Source: Spiroplasma melliferum (lineage in GTDB: Bacteria; Bacillota_I; Bacilli_A; Mycoplasmatales; Mycoplasmataceae). Taken from it: a stretch of 64,000 nt of DNA. Location of the stretch: assembly GCA_005222125.1 (NCBI GenBank), contig CP029202.1, positions 744,001 through 808,000 of the forward strand. The letters run 5' to 3'. Below, one piece after another: positions 1 to 11,721 of the stretch. The translations under genes and the position numbers were made by a program. Position 1 is the stretch's first letter. Every line of letters begins with the position of its first letter. The notes beneath the pieces were generated by a model. It was not told the origin of the DNA, ran no database searches, and saw only the letters and a list, made by a program, of their open reading frames with translations.

Positions 1-404
1 CGTGGAATTGGTTTTTTTAAAGATTGATCAAACCAACCTTTTTTACTTAATTCTTGCTTTAATGCTTCATATTTTAAAAATAAAGTACCAACCCCTTGTA
101 AAGATAAAGCAACTACTTGTAAACTATATGTTCCTTGCGGTTCATATACCTTAATAGAACCTGTCGCAATAATTTTTAAGCCTTCTTTTAATTTAAATTG
201 CAAGTTTTTTGCATTAAATGCAAACATAATTGCCCGAATTTGTGCTTTTTCATCTTTAATTGTAAAATAAACATGTCCTGATGAATGATTTGTAATATTA
301 GAAATTTCTCCTTGTAAAGAAATATTAATTAAATTTGGTTCTTGCTCAATCATTGTTTTTAAATAATAATTAATTTCACTAACCGTATAAATATTTTTAC
401 TCAT
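1..404 (-). CDS. xseA: Exodeoxyribonuclease VII large subunit, N-terminal part
   Basis: About 134 N-terminal residues are present; the rest lies off the left edge. The reading begins MSKNIYTVSEIN, then has ISLQGEISN and SGHVYFTIKDE, the OB-fold nucleic-acid-binding domain typical of XseA. With XseB the enzyme degrades single-stranded DNA to oligonucleotides in the cytoplasm. The start ATG has a GGAGG ribosome site a few bases upstream. The family is about 400-450 residues, so only the binding domain is seen and the catalytic part is inferred. Identification rests on motif and fold-pattern recognition. Confidence 0.9.
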   Translation of the reverse strand, partial: MSKNIYTVSEINYYLKTMIEQEPNLINISLQGEISNITNHSSGHVYFTIKDEKAQIRAIMFAFNAKNLQFKLKEGLKIIATGSIKVYEPQGTYSLQVVALSLQGVGTLFLKYEALKQELSKKGWFDQSLKKPIP

Positions 405-470
405 TTGCCCCCTCCATTATCAATATCTTCCAATTAATAATATCATTGAAACAATAAAATAATAAAAAAA

Positions 471-497
471 GAAATGTTATTAAAGGAATAACATTTC
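471..497 (-). terminator. Terminator after the FNT channel gene
   Basis: A perfect 11-bp stem (GAAATGTTATT / AATAACATTTC, 5-nt loop) is followed on the minus strand by a T-rich run. It lies just after the stop of the formate/nitrite transporter gene. Confidence 0.8.
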
Positions 498-519
498 TTC
501 TTCTTTTTAAAAAAATAAA

Positions 520-1383
520 TTAAAGTACTAATTGCTCTTTTACATCTTTTCGATAAATAAAATAATATAAAAATGGTAAGAAAATTCCTCCACTTAAGAA
601 ATTTCCAAATAAAGTTGGCAATTGAACATTGTAAGCAAATTTCCCAAAATCTGCTCAACCACCACTTGTACCAAATATTTTTAAAAATGGTTGTAAAAAT
701 CATAAATATGAATTAGCAACTACATGCGAAAATCCAGAAATTGCAAAAGCCATAATAATTAAATTTACAACAAAAAATTTGGCAATTGCTGATTTAGTCG
801 TATGTGCAGCATAAATAGATCCAGCAACTAAAAAGTTACATAAAATCGCGCTCCCAAAGTTTTCTCATCATGTGTGTTCTAATTTTCCATCAATTAAAAT
901 TGCAGCATTATTATAAAAATCAGTTACAGAATCAGGCGTATGATTTAAAAAACCACCTCACGCCGTTAAACCAGCCATTACTAAACAACCAAGGAAATTA
1001 CCACTTAAAACAATAAACAAATTACTAACAAATCTTCCCACATTTAATTGTTTTTTAAAAACAACAATTAATGCTAAAGAATTCGACGTAAACATCTCTC
1101 CCCCAAGAAAAACAATCATTGTAATCGCAACAGTAAAGACTAGGCCAAAAACTAAACTTTTTAATCCAATTGGGATATTATCTCAGTTTCCCTTTGTTGC
1201 CGTAATTGCAGCAATATAACCAAACCCAATAAATAAACCAGCAGCTAAACCCATTAAAAATGTTTTATAAAATGGACTATTTCCTTTTTTTAACGCATAC
1301 TTATAAATATTTACAAAACTATCCTCATTACTATAACTATCTGAATTATCTACTTTTTCTTCTTTTTTAATTTCGTCACTCAT
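520..1383 (-). CDS. Formate/nitrite transporter (FNT) family channel
   Basis: 287-residue integral membrane protein. After an acidic soluble N-terminus of about 45 residues there are six hydrophobic stretches. The family signatures are visible: GGEMFTSNS (the first broken helix) and GFSHVVANSYLW near residue 220, which carries the central histidine of the pore. FNT channels pass small monocarboxylates or related anions with protons across the cell membrane. In a fermenting mollicute, export of lactate, formate or acetate is a reasonable inference, but substrate cannot be read from sequence. Several Trp codons are TGA. The gene appears monocistronic, with a terminator after it and another hairpin before it. 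Confidence 0.85.
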
Positions 1384-1451
1384 TTTTTCTCCTCTTTTTC
1401 ACATCTTATTTCTCTATAAATAGTACTTTATTATTCTATCATAAAAAATAA

Positions 1452-1474
1452 AAACCTAGATATAATCTAGGTTT
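1452..1474 (-). terminator. Terminator after the M60 protease gene
   Basis: Perfect 10-bp stem (AAACCTAGAT / ATCTAGGTTT, 3-nt loop) followed on the minus strand by a T-rich run, 35 bp past the stop of the peptidase gene. Confidence 0.85.
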
Positions 1475-1508
1475 AAAATAATTAATAACCAGTATTTTTA
1501 TATTTATT

Positions 1509-3560
1509 TTAAAATAATTCAACTAGGTTATTATTTCAAATAACAAATTTTTTAATGCCATATATTTGTCGATAATCGTTTTTATCATACAAATATCAAG
1601 CAGCAACAGGAATTTTCTCAGTAATAGTTATTGTATAATTATTAAAATACTTAATGCCATCTGTTAATTGATATTTTTCAATAAGACTATTAAATGAATC
1701 TCAGTAATGAATATCAATGTCTTTAATTAAATACCCATAATCTGTTCCAATTTTAATATTATAAACTAAATCATTCGTTGACATATTTAAAAATTTGTTA
1801 TTATTGCCATAAAATCTAAGATAGTTATTTTTTAAATCTAATCCAAACATTCCTAAATAATTACTTGCATAATTTTTAAACATAATTGTATTGTTTAAAC
1901 CATTAGGACTCATTTTGAATTTAAATATTTTAAAACTTTTTCTACCATTTTTTTCATTTAAGATTAATTTTACATTAATAAAATATTCTCCATTGATTTT
2001 AATTGGTTCAAAATCTAAGTCTATTTTTAAATCATTAATATCAATTGTTTTTGGAATATTAAATAATTTTGCAATAAAACTAGGATTTTGATAGTCCTCG
2101 GCAAAATTTAAATGTACATCTTTTGCAGTAATATCATTAATATTATTATCTGACTCTTTAATTTCTTCTTGAACAATTGGATTATGTTCTGTATTTATAT
2201 CAGCAATGTTATTTCAAATTGGTTTAGTTAATACTTTATAACGACTAATAATATTTTCAATTTCATAAGTTGGCCATAATCCTCATTGTTTGAAAAAAGG
2301 TGCTAAATTATAGCCAGTTACTTCCGAAGTTATTTTAATAAATTCTTGTTGTTGTTTATCATTCGTATTAAAACGAATAAATGAATTAGGGTCTTGATTA
2401 ATTTCACGATATTTTTGACTTAATAATGGATAAAAATTTTTCCCAAATGCCATATGTAATTGTCAAAACATTCCTAATTTAGTTCATAAACCTTCATCAC
2501 CGGGTATATTATTAAAATCTTTTTCATTAATAGGTCTCGATAAATATGCTTTTATTCACTGTTGTTTTTCTGCTTCTTTAAAAATTCTTAACTGATAATT
2601 TGATTTTTCTTGAATAAATAAGGCACTTATATTAACTGTAACTTCAGTTAAGTCCGTTCATTTATATTGTTCGGTTTGATAAGTATGCCCCGTTTCATGT
2701 CATAATCCTCATTGATCATTAAGAGGATTTAAAAATAAATCTTTTCCCGCATTAGAACTATTGTGAAACATAATTCGACCATAACTAGCATTTGCATAAC
2801 CACCACTCTTGTCTGCATTAGCAATATGAATGTACTGCGGATATTTTTTATTTAAACCAGAATAACTTTCATTTAAACCATATATTTCATTGCTTCAATG
2901 TCAAACATTATCTCAATGCAATAATGTATCATTAAAAGAACGGTTCAGCATTGGTAATACTTGATTTCTTATCATTTTTGTTTGCATTGTCGCAAAGTAA
3001 TGTTTTGATATAAATTCAACAAAAGGTGAATCAGTTGTTTGAACTAAACGAATAAATTCATTTTCATTTGTTTCGTTTATTTTAAAAGTTGGAACTTTAA
3101 TAATACCTCATGGATTATTAGATGTTATATTTAATATTTTTAAAGAAGTTTGATTATTGTCAGCAATATAAAGCATTCCTGATTTATGAGGAGTAATTAA
3201 AGTTATCTCGCCAGTAATGCCATATTTGGTAAATTGCGAATATTCATCATTAATCCCTAAATCAGCATATGTTCCTCATTGCCCAATTACAAAAGCGACT
3301 GGAATGTTATTAGTATTTACAGTAATTTTATAACTAAAACCTGCTCGCAAAAAATAGCCCGTTGGTTTTAATTCAGAATGATCAAATCATCGATTTTCTC
3401 TAAATCTTGCTTCTCCTGCTGTAACAATCCCAAAATTTTGAATATTATTTTTAATTGATTTTACATTAATGTTTTTATGATATGAACTTACAGCAACGAC
3501 ACTTGGAATCCCACTTCCAACTATAGCTACTGTTCCCAAATAAGCTAATAATTTTTTCAT
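1509..3560 (-). CDS. Secreted M60-like (enhancin family) zinc metalloprotease
   Basis: 683-residue protein with a signal peptide (MKKLLAYLGTVAIVGSG) and no lipobox cysteine, so probably secreted. Around residues 287-291 it has WHETGHTYQ, the HExGH gluzincin motif of peptidase family M60, with a glutamate (LTEVTVNI) about 18 residues further on as the likely third zinc ligand. M60 and enhancin proteins degrade mucins and peritrophic-matrix glycoproteins, so a role in breaching the insect gut lining is a plausible inference. The N-terminal 200 residues look like beta-rich binding domains. The gene stands alone, preceded by a small open frame and followed by a terminator. Confidence 0.85.
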
Positions 3561-3605
3561 AGTTAGTTTTCCCCTTAATATTTTAAATTTTTGTTTTTTG
3601 TTTTT

Positions 3606-3740
3606 TTAACATAAATTTAAAACATCAGGTGGTTTGAATTCTTTTACAAATAAAGAAATTCAAATTGTAAGTAAAAAATTAGTTAAGATTATTGTTCTTT
3701 TAAAATATAAGAGTTCAATAAAGTAAAAGGTTAATAACAT
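3606..3740 (-). CDS. Possible 44-residue membrane peptide upstream of the M60 gene
   Basis: A short frame starting MLLTFYFIELLYFK has a GAGGAG ribosome site 5 bases before its ATG and a hydrophobic stretch around residues 20-32 (ILTNFLLTIWISLF, Trp as TGA). It ends 46 bp before the protease start. It may be a leader peptide or a small co-transcribed membrane protein. It is supported only by the ribosome site and the open frame, so it could be chance in AT-rich DNA. Confidence 0.35.
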
Positions 3741-3807
3741 AAATACTCCTCGTTTTCTTGCAAATCGTGTTTATTTTATTAACCTGAGTCAAAGGTTTTA
3801 CAATTTG

Positions 3808-3835
3808 ATTATAGCAGTTTGTTTTATTAATACAA
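3808..3835 (-). promoter_or_regulatory. Probable promoter for the M60 gene region
   Basis: On the minus strand a TTGTAT -35 (3830-3835) is followed after 16 bp by a perfect TATAAT -10 (3808-3813). It lies upstream of the small frame and the protease gene. Confidence 0.55.
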
Positions 3836-3923
3836 TAAATAAATAAATAAAATTGATATAATTTATCTGTTAAGGCAATTAATAAATAATAAATTTTATA
3901 ACTTAGGAAGGATAGAAAAAACT

Positions 3924-4184
3924 ATGTTATTTTTAACAAATATAACAAAATCACAAGAAATTTGAAATAAAATTATTTCAATTGGAATGCCATCAACAAT
4001 TGCGGTTATCGTGATTATTTTATTATGCTTAATTATTAAATATCTTAAAATTAAACGAATTATTTATACAATTATTTTATTAATCATTATTGCTCTAATT
4101 TGTATTGCAATTTGATATTTTAAAGACAATATCTTAGGAATTGTCTCAGAATATATTAAAATTGATAAGATAAAAACATTATAA
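3924..4184 (+). CDS. Small two-helix membrane protein, unknown function
   Basis: 86 residues, ATG preceded by AGGAAGGA. After a short amphipathic N-terminus there are two hydrophobic helices, around residues 22-38 and 46-65, joined by a short basic turn (KYLKIKR). The C-terminus is charged. No family is recognised. It is one of the few plus-strand genes here and is followed by a degraded open frame. Function cannot be inferred. Confidence 0.6.
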
Positions 4185-4201
4185 ATCTAATAATGTAAAT
4201 A

Positions 4202-4357
4202 GTATTAGATCCTATTTTAAGAACTGTGCAAGGAATTATTAAAGCGGCTACAAAAGTTGCTGATTTTACCTATGATGTTTTTAAAAATAACAATGGTAGT
4301 GCATTAAAAACGGTTAATTTAAAAGATAGTAAAGTTAATTCATTACAGTTTACATAA
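4202..4357 (+). pseudogene. C-terminal gene fragment without a start
   Basis: An open frame of 51 codons begins directly after an in-frame stop and has no usable start codon. It reads VLDPILRTVQGIIKAATKV and ends NSLQFT, with sensible residue composition, so it looks like the 3' end of a lost gene rather than noise. It sits 17 bp after the small membrane protein gene and just before the terminator shared with groEL. The parent gene is not identified. Confidence 0.45.
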
Positions 4358-4376
4358 AGTAAAAATAAATATATAA

Positions 4377-4402
4377 AAAGACTGATTTTAAATCAGTCTT
4401 TT
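4377..4402. terminator. Bidirectional terminator between the fragment and groEL
   Basis: Stem AAAGACTGATTT / AAATCAGTCTTT with A-rich and T-rich flanks, placed between the convergent plus-strand fragment and the groEL 3' end. Confidence 0.75.
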
Positions 4403-4421
4403 GAGTATTATGTTTCGTTGA

Positions 4422-6333
<1,912 letters not shown>

Positions 6334-6361
6334 ATAACATTCCTCCTTATTAATATGACTA

Positions 6362-6388
6362 TTAGCAAATGGCATATGTAACTGCCAA
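6362..6388 (-). promoter_or_regulatory. Degenerate CIRCE-like inverted repeat upstream of groES
   Basis: Reading TTAGCAAAT, nine bases, AACTGCCAA. The 9-N9-9 spacing equals CIRCE (TTAGCACTC-N9-GAGTGCTAA) and 12 of 18 arm bases match. It sits where the groESL transcript should start; a possible -35 TTGCAT and -10 TAAATA lie just upstream with 17-bp spacing. HrcA control is inferred. Confidence 0.5.
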
Positions 6389-6464
6389 TAATATATTTAA
6401 CAAATTTTATTAAAAAATGCAAGTATTTTTAGAACAATATAAAGTACTTTTTGATAATCTTATT

Positions 6465-7030
6465 TTAACGATTCATTTCATCTTCATCATCTCTAATATT
6501 AGTTGAAATATACTCAGATAATATTCTTTTTTCAATTTTTTTATTATAAACTTCTCCAACTATAATGTCTGGTGATACTTTAGCAACAATTCGGATACGT
6601 TGTTTTTTGTTACTATTATTTCAAACAGCATCAATTTTGTTTCAATTATTTCATACCAAATTAGCAAATGATTCCATATATTTTAATCTTTTAATTCCTC
6701 AATCAATACAAACATTTCTTGTTTTAGAAAACATTTCTGCGACAAAAAAATTAATAAATTCTTCTTTTGTTTGTACAATAGTACGATAAATAATGATTTG
6801 AGTTCATAATGCTGGTCGAAATGAAGCATATAAGAATTTAGTACTTGTAAAAATACTTTCTGATGAAGTTTCAATTTCATCTTGATTATCATTAAAACTT
6901 CTTTTGACCCTACCTTCTTGTTTAACATTGTTTGTTACATTCTCTTGGTTATCTTGACTAATAAAATAGGCATTTATTAAAAATGAGCCAACATTAATAA
7001 TAGCAATTAACATCAATGCATTTTTTTCAT
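6465..7030 (-). CDS. Membrane-anchored protein of unknown function, probable start-region frameshift
   Basis: About 183 residues are open from TTG at 7016 or ATG at 7013 (MLIAIINVGSFLINAYFIS, one hydrophobic anchor), then a polar, Trp-containing domain with WGIKRLKYMES and RIRIVAKVSPDIIVG, ending DDEDEMNR. The only good ribosome site (AAAGGA) points to the ATG at 7030, but this reads into stops because the following A-run has seven bases. Eight would give MKKNALMLIAI in frame. So the gene is either frameshifted, phase-variable at this tract, or affected by a sequencing error. No family recognised. Confidence 0.55.
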
Positions 7031-7132
7031 TAAAATTATCCTTTCTGTTTATTTTTTTTAATTGATATATTTAAATCTTATCGTATTAATTAATTTTGTA
7101 AATTGTAAATGCAAGTGCAACTTGATTTGTTT

Positions 7133-7175
7133 AAAGGTACTGGGGTACTTTTTTTTTTTTTTTTTTAAGTATAAT
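7133..7175 (+). promoter_or_regulatory. Promoter with an 18-T tract next to the -10 box
   Basis: An inverted repeat AAAGGTAC-TGGG-GTACTTTT runs into 18 consecutive T (7149-7166), then AAG and a perfect TATAAT (7170-7175), 35 bp before the lipoprotein start. The same layout occurs at 37379-37424 on the other strand with 17 A. Such tracts change length by slippage and alter promoter spacing. Confidence 0.65.
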
Positions 7176-7209
7176 TATGAGTATCACACAAAAGGAAGGT
7201 GACAATTAG

Positions 7210-8778
7210 ATGAAACGGTTATTAACACTTTTTAGTATTTTTGTTTTAGGTTTCGGTAGTAGTTTAGGTGTTGTTAGTTGTACAGTGCGAGCAAAACATG
7301 ACCTTGAAGAAGATGAGTTAGACCACAATCAAGATCTTGAAATTTTAAATCAAATAAAACAGGAAACAAAGCAAACTTTGTCAACATGATGGCAAGCAAA
7401 GACAATGATTGATATTATTAAGAATTATCCAGATCAAATATCATTATTTGAGGAACTAGTCGCAGAGGTAAAAACAAAAAATAATGGTTTATTAACTTTA
7501 ACGAGCACAACAATTAGTAAATATCGTTTTTTACATCAGTTGCTTGTTGGTTTTAAAGCAGAGTTTAATAATTTGAATTAACATTTACAAAATCGATATT
7601 CAAATTATTATGTTGATACAATGCCATTATTCTTAGAAGAAAATAACATTTCATTTGATTTATATAATATCAATTTTGAGAACATAGCAAAACTATTAGC
7701 AGATACTCCGCAAGCAGTATTAGGCATTACAGTCCAGGTTAATATTGCTTATGAAGTGCGCTTTAAAGGATTATCAGTGTCGGATAACATTCAAGGTTTA
7801 ATAACTACAACAAATGATTCCGAAGTTCTAAATAATATTCAAGATAAAGTTGAAAACTATTTTGTTAATTTTCTTGATACTATTTTTAAAGCCAAAAACT
7901 ATCAAATTATATTGGAGCAATTTAATATGAACAAGGATATTGTTTGACCAATAATTAGCAAAGAATTAAACGACAGGAATATTTCGTTTCAACATAATAT
8001 TCAATTCCATTGAATCTTGGGGACAAATAATTTTTCTAATATTTATCTGCTTCAAAATTTTTATCATTCGTATTCTGTTTTGGCGTGGGCCGGTGAGGGT
8101 TATGAGCCAGAGCAATTAACATGGCAAAATTTTCTTTCATTTTATAAAGAAAAACTGATTCATATTGAAAATATTCAGGTTAAAGATGATTATTATGTTA
8201 TAAACAAACTAACATGGTTTATTCCACAAAATTTTATGATTGAAAATCTATTATTTAAAAATAATTTATCTAAGATAAATTTAAAAGAAAAAAGTTATTT
8301 CACGATATTAAAAACGCAACTTGACCAACAATTGGAAGAATTTGCAAAAGTAACAATGGATTTTTGACATTATTATCAATTAGAAACATATAATAATGGT
8401 AATCTTGTTTTTAAACTAAACCAAGACATATTTAATGACCTATTGTCATATATTGATAAACAAAAATATATTAATTATTGAGACATATTCAAAATTCTTA
8501 TTAATACTTATCGAAGCTCATTACAAAATCCAACACCTTGGGATTATAACCTACAAAGTTATAATCCTACTTCAACTACTAATTTTATTAAAAATCAAAA
8601 ATCTTTGATAATGGAAATAAAATATTTTCAGACATACCCAGATAGTAAAATAAACTTTGGTTACCACGGTTGAGCGTATAATTTCTGAATTCACCCCAAC
8701 CCTACTAAGGAGAACAGTGGTTATGACAGTGACGGCAAATGATTTTTCTTACAAAAAATAGAATTTAAACTTATTTAA
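7210..8778 (+). pseudogene. Surface lipoprotein gene interrupted by one nonsense codon
   Basis: 522-codon frame starting MKRLLTLFSIFVLGFGSS with lipobox VVSC, so an exported lipoprotein. Codon 124 is TAA (7579-7581) where the truncated paralogue at 36.8-37.3 kb has CAA (Gln); otherwise the frame is open to 8778 with many TGA Trp codons. The region after the stop has ordinary coding composition, including WAGEGYEPEQLTWQNF and a Trp-rich C-terminal domain. The ribosome site is AAGGAAGG. Expression probably depends on the poly-T promoter. No known domain is recognised. Either a recent pseudogene or two separate products. Confidence 0.7.
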
Positions 8779-8821
8779 GTTTTTAGGAAAAATTTAATTA
8801 AATATGTAAATTAAAAAATAA

Positions 8822-8845
8822 AAATCTTTCAAAATTGAAAGATTT
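8822..8845 (+). terminator. Terminator between the lipoprotein gene and the ABC gene
   Basis: Perfect 11-bp stem AAATCTTTCAA / TTGAAAGATTT followed by a T-rich run. It serves the plus-strand lipoprotein gene and could also stop the convergent ABC transcript. Confidence 0.8.
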
Positions 8846-8860
8846 TTATTTAAAAAAGTT

Positions 8861-10465
8861 TTATGCTTGTCAACGTAATTTTCATCCGGCAACACTAACA
8901 TATGTTCCAATTAAAGCAAGAGAAACCCCTAGATATATACCATATGTTGGTGTAAAAACAAAGTTTTGTCCACTTCATGCTTTTAAAAATGGATCCATTG
9001 TATATTTAAACGGATTAATATAAGTAACATATTTTAACACGTCGCTACTATTAATTAACTCGGCTGGAATAAAAGCCCCACTTAGAAAAGCAATTGGCAT
9101 GAAAATAACATTTGACCCTGCAATAAATGATGTTGTTGATTTAAAAATTGATGCTAACATTAATCCTAATGCAATTGTTGAAATAAACACCAAGATAACA
9201 AACGGAATTGCAGCAACAAAATTATTTGGTGCAGCAATTTCTTTTCAACCAAATGTTGGTCCAAATAAAATGCCTGCTCATAATAATGTTCATAAGAACG
9301 ATAACACAATAAAAATCATTCCAACAATCATTACTGAAAAAACAAAAAAGACTGGTTTAATATTTGTGGCTCCAATTCGTTTCATTAAAACACTATTCTT
9401 AAATTCTAAAATCGTTTGTGGAATAATAAAGATTCCAACTGACATTGCTTGGACCATTGCTATTGAACCGACTAAGGTATGAATATTTTGCCCTGGATTG
9501 TTATTTAATTGTTTAAAAGCAAATCCATTTAAAAATAATAATAAAATCGGATAAACAATTAAAAAGAATGGAACAAAAAATCCTTTGTAATAGTATTTTA
9601 ACATTAAATCAATTAATGGTTTATTTTTACCACGTAAACGACCATCACAAATCCATTTATCAACTTTATTAACCCGTGGATTTGTTTTTGCTTTTTTAAC
9701 AGCAGCTTGATATTGTTGTTCTAAATCAGCTTTTTTATTTTTTTCAAACATTTGTCACGTAAAATTATGAACTGAACCATATTTTGCAACAATGTCTTTG
9801 ACTTGACCAGCTTCTTTAATTTGACCATTGTGAACATAAATATATTTTTCACAAAACTCTTCAACTTCACTCATCATATGGGTTACTAAAAACATCGCTT
9901 TCCCTTTATCAACAATGTTTTCTTGTAAAAAATGAAAAATTTCTGATCGGACTTCAATATCTAATCCAGTCGAAATTTCATCTAAAATAACTAAGTCTGG
10001 GTCATGGATTACTGATAATAAAATATTTAATCGTTGTTGTTGACCACCAGAAAGACCTTCAACAAATTTATTTTCCATTCCAATTAATTGATATGTTCGT
10101 AACAATTCCCGCAAATGCCCATCTTTCATTGGAATATTAAATGTATTTAAATAGTATTTAATCATATCCATTACTGAAATCCCAATTGGATATTTTGATT
10201 CTTGGAACTGTAACCCTATTGTTAAATTTTCTTGCCGATGAACTTTACCAGTTGTTGGTTGTCGAATTCCACCAATAATTTCACTTAACGTTGATTTACC
10301 ACTTCCGTTGGCTCCAATTACTCCAATCCGATCACCTGGATTAATCACTAAATTAACGTTATTCAAAGCAATTTTATTTTTATATTTTTTTGTAATATCA
10401 ACTACTTCCACTAATGGTTTCGTTGCATCAATTGCTTTGCGTTCCTTTATAACTACTTGTTTCAT
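8861..10465 (-). CDS. ABC transporter with ATPase and permease fused in one chain
   Basis: 534 residues. The ATPase domain comes first: Walker A GANGSGKST (51-59), signature LSGGQQQR (138-145), Walker B DLVILDE (157-163), switch His in LVTHMM. The frame continues through a TGA Trp into an ABC-2-type permease from about residue 239, with a cytoplasmic stretch and about six hydrophobic helices. The internal ATG at the junction has no ribosome site, so a single product is likely. Ribosome site GGAAAGGGG before the first ATG. ABC-2 permeases usually export drugs, lipids or polymers; the substrate is unknown. Nucleotide-binding domain first is the ABCG-like order, unusual for bacteria. Confidence 0.85.
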
Positions 10466-10547
10466 AGATTACCCCTTTCCTAGCTATATTTATTCAGTTT
10501 TAATTAATAAATACGCTTAGAATATTTTACCAAAAAAAATAAAAAAA

Positions 10548-10561
10548 GGATATAATTATCC
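10548..10561 (-). terminator. Terminator after nusB
   Basis: Short stem GGATA-TAAT-TATCC followed on the minus strand by long T-rich runs, about 50 bp past the nusB stop. Confidence 0.6.
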
Positions 10562-10608
10562 ATTTTATTTGTAAGAACTACTTCTTCTTAATTCTTGCAT
10601 TTCAGCAA

Positions 10609-10989
10609 TTAAACTTGATCTAAAACTGAATTAATATAACTAAAATCAACATCTTCGCCATATAATTTTAAAATTTCTAAACTTTCATTAATGACAATTG
10701 CTTTTGCTAAGTGCTGATAACAAATTTCATAAACTCCATATACTAAAACGGCTTTATGATAATTGCTTAAACGAACAAAGTCTCATCCTGGTTTTAAATG
10801 TTGATTAATCTTTGCAATAATATCTGACAGATTTGCTAATATTTCCTCAACTTGATTTGTTTCCACAGAAGTTGTTACCATTTGTGAAAAATCATATGCT
10901 TCTTGTTTTGTTGTTAAAACATCATGCTGTAAAACAAAGTGACGATATAACAAATTAATAATATTAATGCGTTCTTGGCGTTTTGACAC
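10609..10989 (-). CDS. nusB: Transcription antitermination factor NusB
   Basis: 126 residues, all-alpha, beginning (GTG) MSKRQERINIINLLYRH and ending INSVLDQV. The C-terminal stretch with KAIVINESLEILKLYG and YINSVLD is the NusB hallmark. It binds boxA RNA with NusE/S10 in rRNA antitermination. The GTG start is preferred because AAAGGAG lies about 9 bases upstream and the next residues match the family; an ATG nearby is out of frame. It follows the previous gene by 13 bp, and a terminator comes after. Confidence 0.9.
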
Positions 10990-11002
10990 GTGACATACTC
11001 CT

Positions 11003-11668
11003 TTAAATATAATGATATAAACAAAATAAACTACTCTTTTGTAACCGGTAATTATGCCGATGACTATGTTCACTTAATAAATGATGTAACATTAAAATTG
11101 TTTCATCGGCAAAAAGATCAACTGTTAAATCATCGTTTTTTTCAATATGTTTTATTATATCACTTCAATGCATTTCTTGTTGGTTAATTATTTGAATATT
11201 ATTATAAGGCACTAAATCAGTAACACTAAATGGTTCTTTGCTATTAATAACAACTAAATTAATTGTGGCAGTACGTAAAAATTGTTTTGCATCAAGTAAT
11301 TTAATCATTCGATTAATCATAAATTGTTGCGTTACAATTGGCGAAGTAATTAAACCTTTACTTTGTTCCCAAACGGGAGTTGTTAATGTTGTTGTTACTG
11401 GTTCAGATAATGTTCTGATTTTTAAAAAGTAAAGATTTTTTCGCGTTAAAATTAAGCGCGGAAAATAATATGTAATGCGAATAAAATCATCATAAAAAGC
11501 AACATTTTTAAAATATCACATATAATTAACGGTACGAACATATCGTTCAATAATTTTGTCAAATAACTGATATTGTTCAGGACGTAACTCTTGTTTTCAA
11601 TGCAATGGTGGCAAACCAAGTTCATATCGAATTTTAGTTAAATAACGTCGCTTTTTAAATGTTAACAT
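11003..11668 (-). CDS. Conserved-looking protein of unknown function, upstream of nusB
   Basis: 221 residues, no signal peptide and no clear membrane helix. It begins MLTFKKRRYLTKIRYELGLPPLHW, has an aromatic-rich middle (TVNYMWYFKNVAFYDDF) and a later beta-alpha-looking segment TINLVVINSKEPFSVTDL. It ends 13 bp before nusB, so it is probably cotranscribed. The C-terminal half faintly recalls nuclease-related NERD domains, but I could not find their catalytic pattern with confidence. Function unknown. Confidence 0.6.
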
Positions 11669-11702
11669 TTTATTTTTCCTTTCTTTAATTAAGTAAGTAA
11701 AA

Positions 11703-11721
11703 AAGAAACCTAGGGTTTCTT
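11703..11721 (-). terminator. Terminator overlapping a stop codon
   Basis: Stem AAGAAACC-TAG-GGTTTCTT; the loop contains the stop codon of the gene at 11710-12162 and T-rich sequence follows on the minus strand. Confidence 0.7.

Noticed and set aside
443-703. Minus-strand frame near the FNT gene end
   Set aside because: It is a different frame of the FNT gene; hydrophobic composition reflects that gene.
4202-4357. Intact small gene after the two-helix membrane protein
   Set aside because: Immediate in-frame stop and no start codon upstream.
9099-9482. Plus-strand frame opposite the ABC permease
   Set aside because: Antisense shadow of a conserved membrane protein, no start signal.
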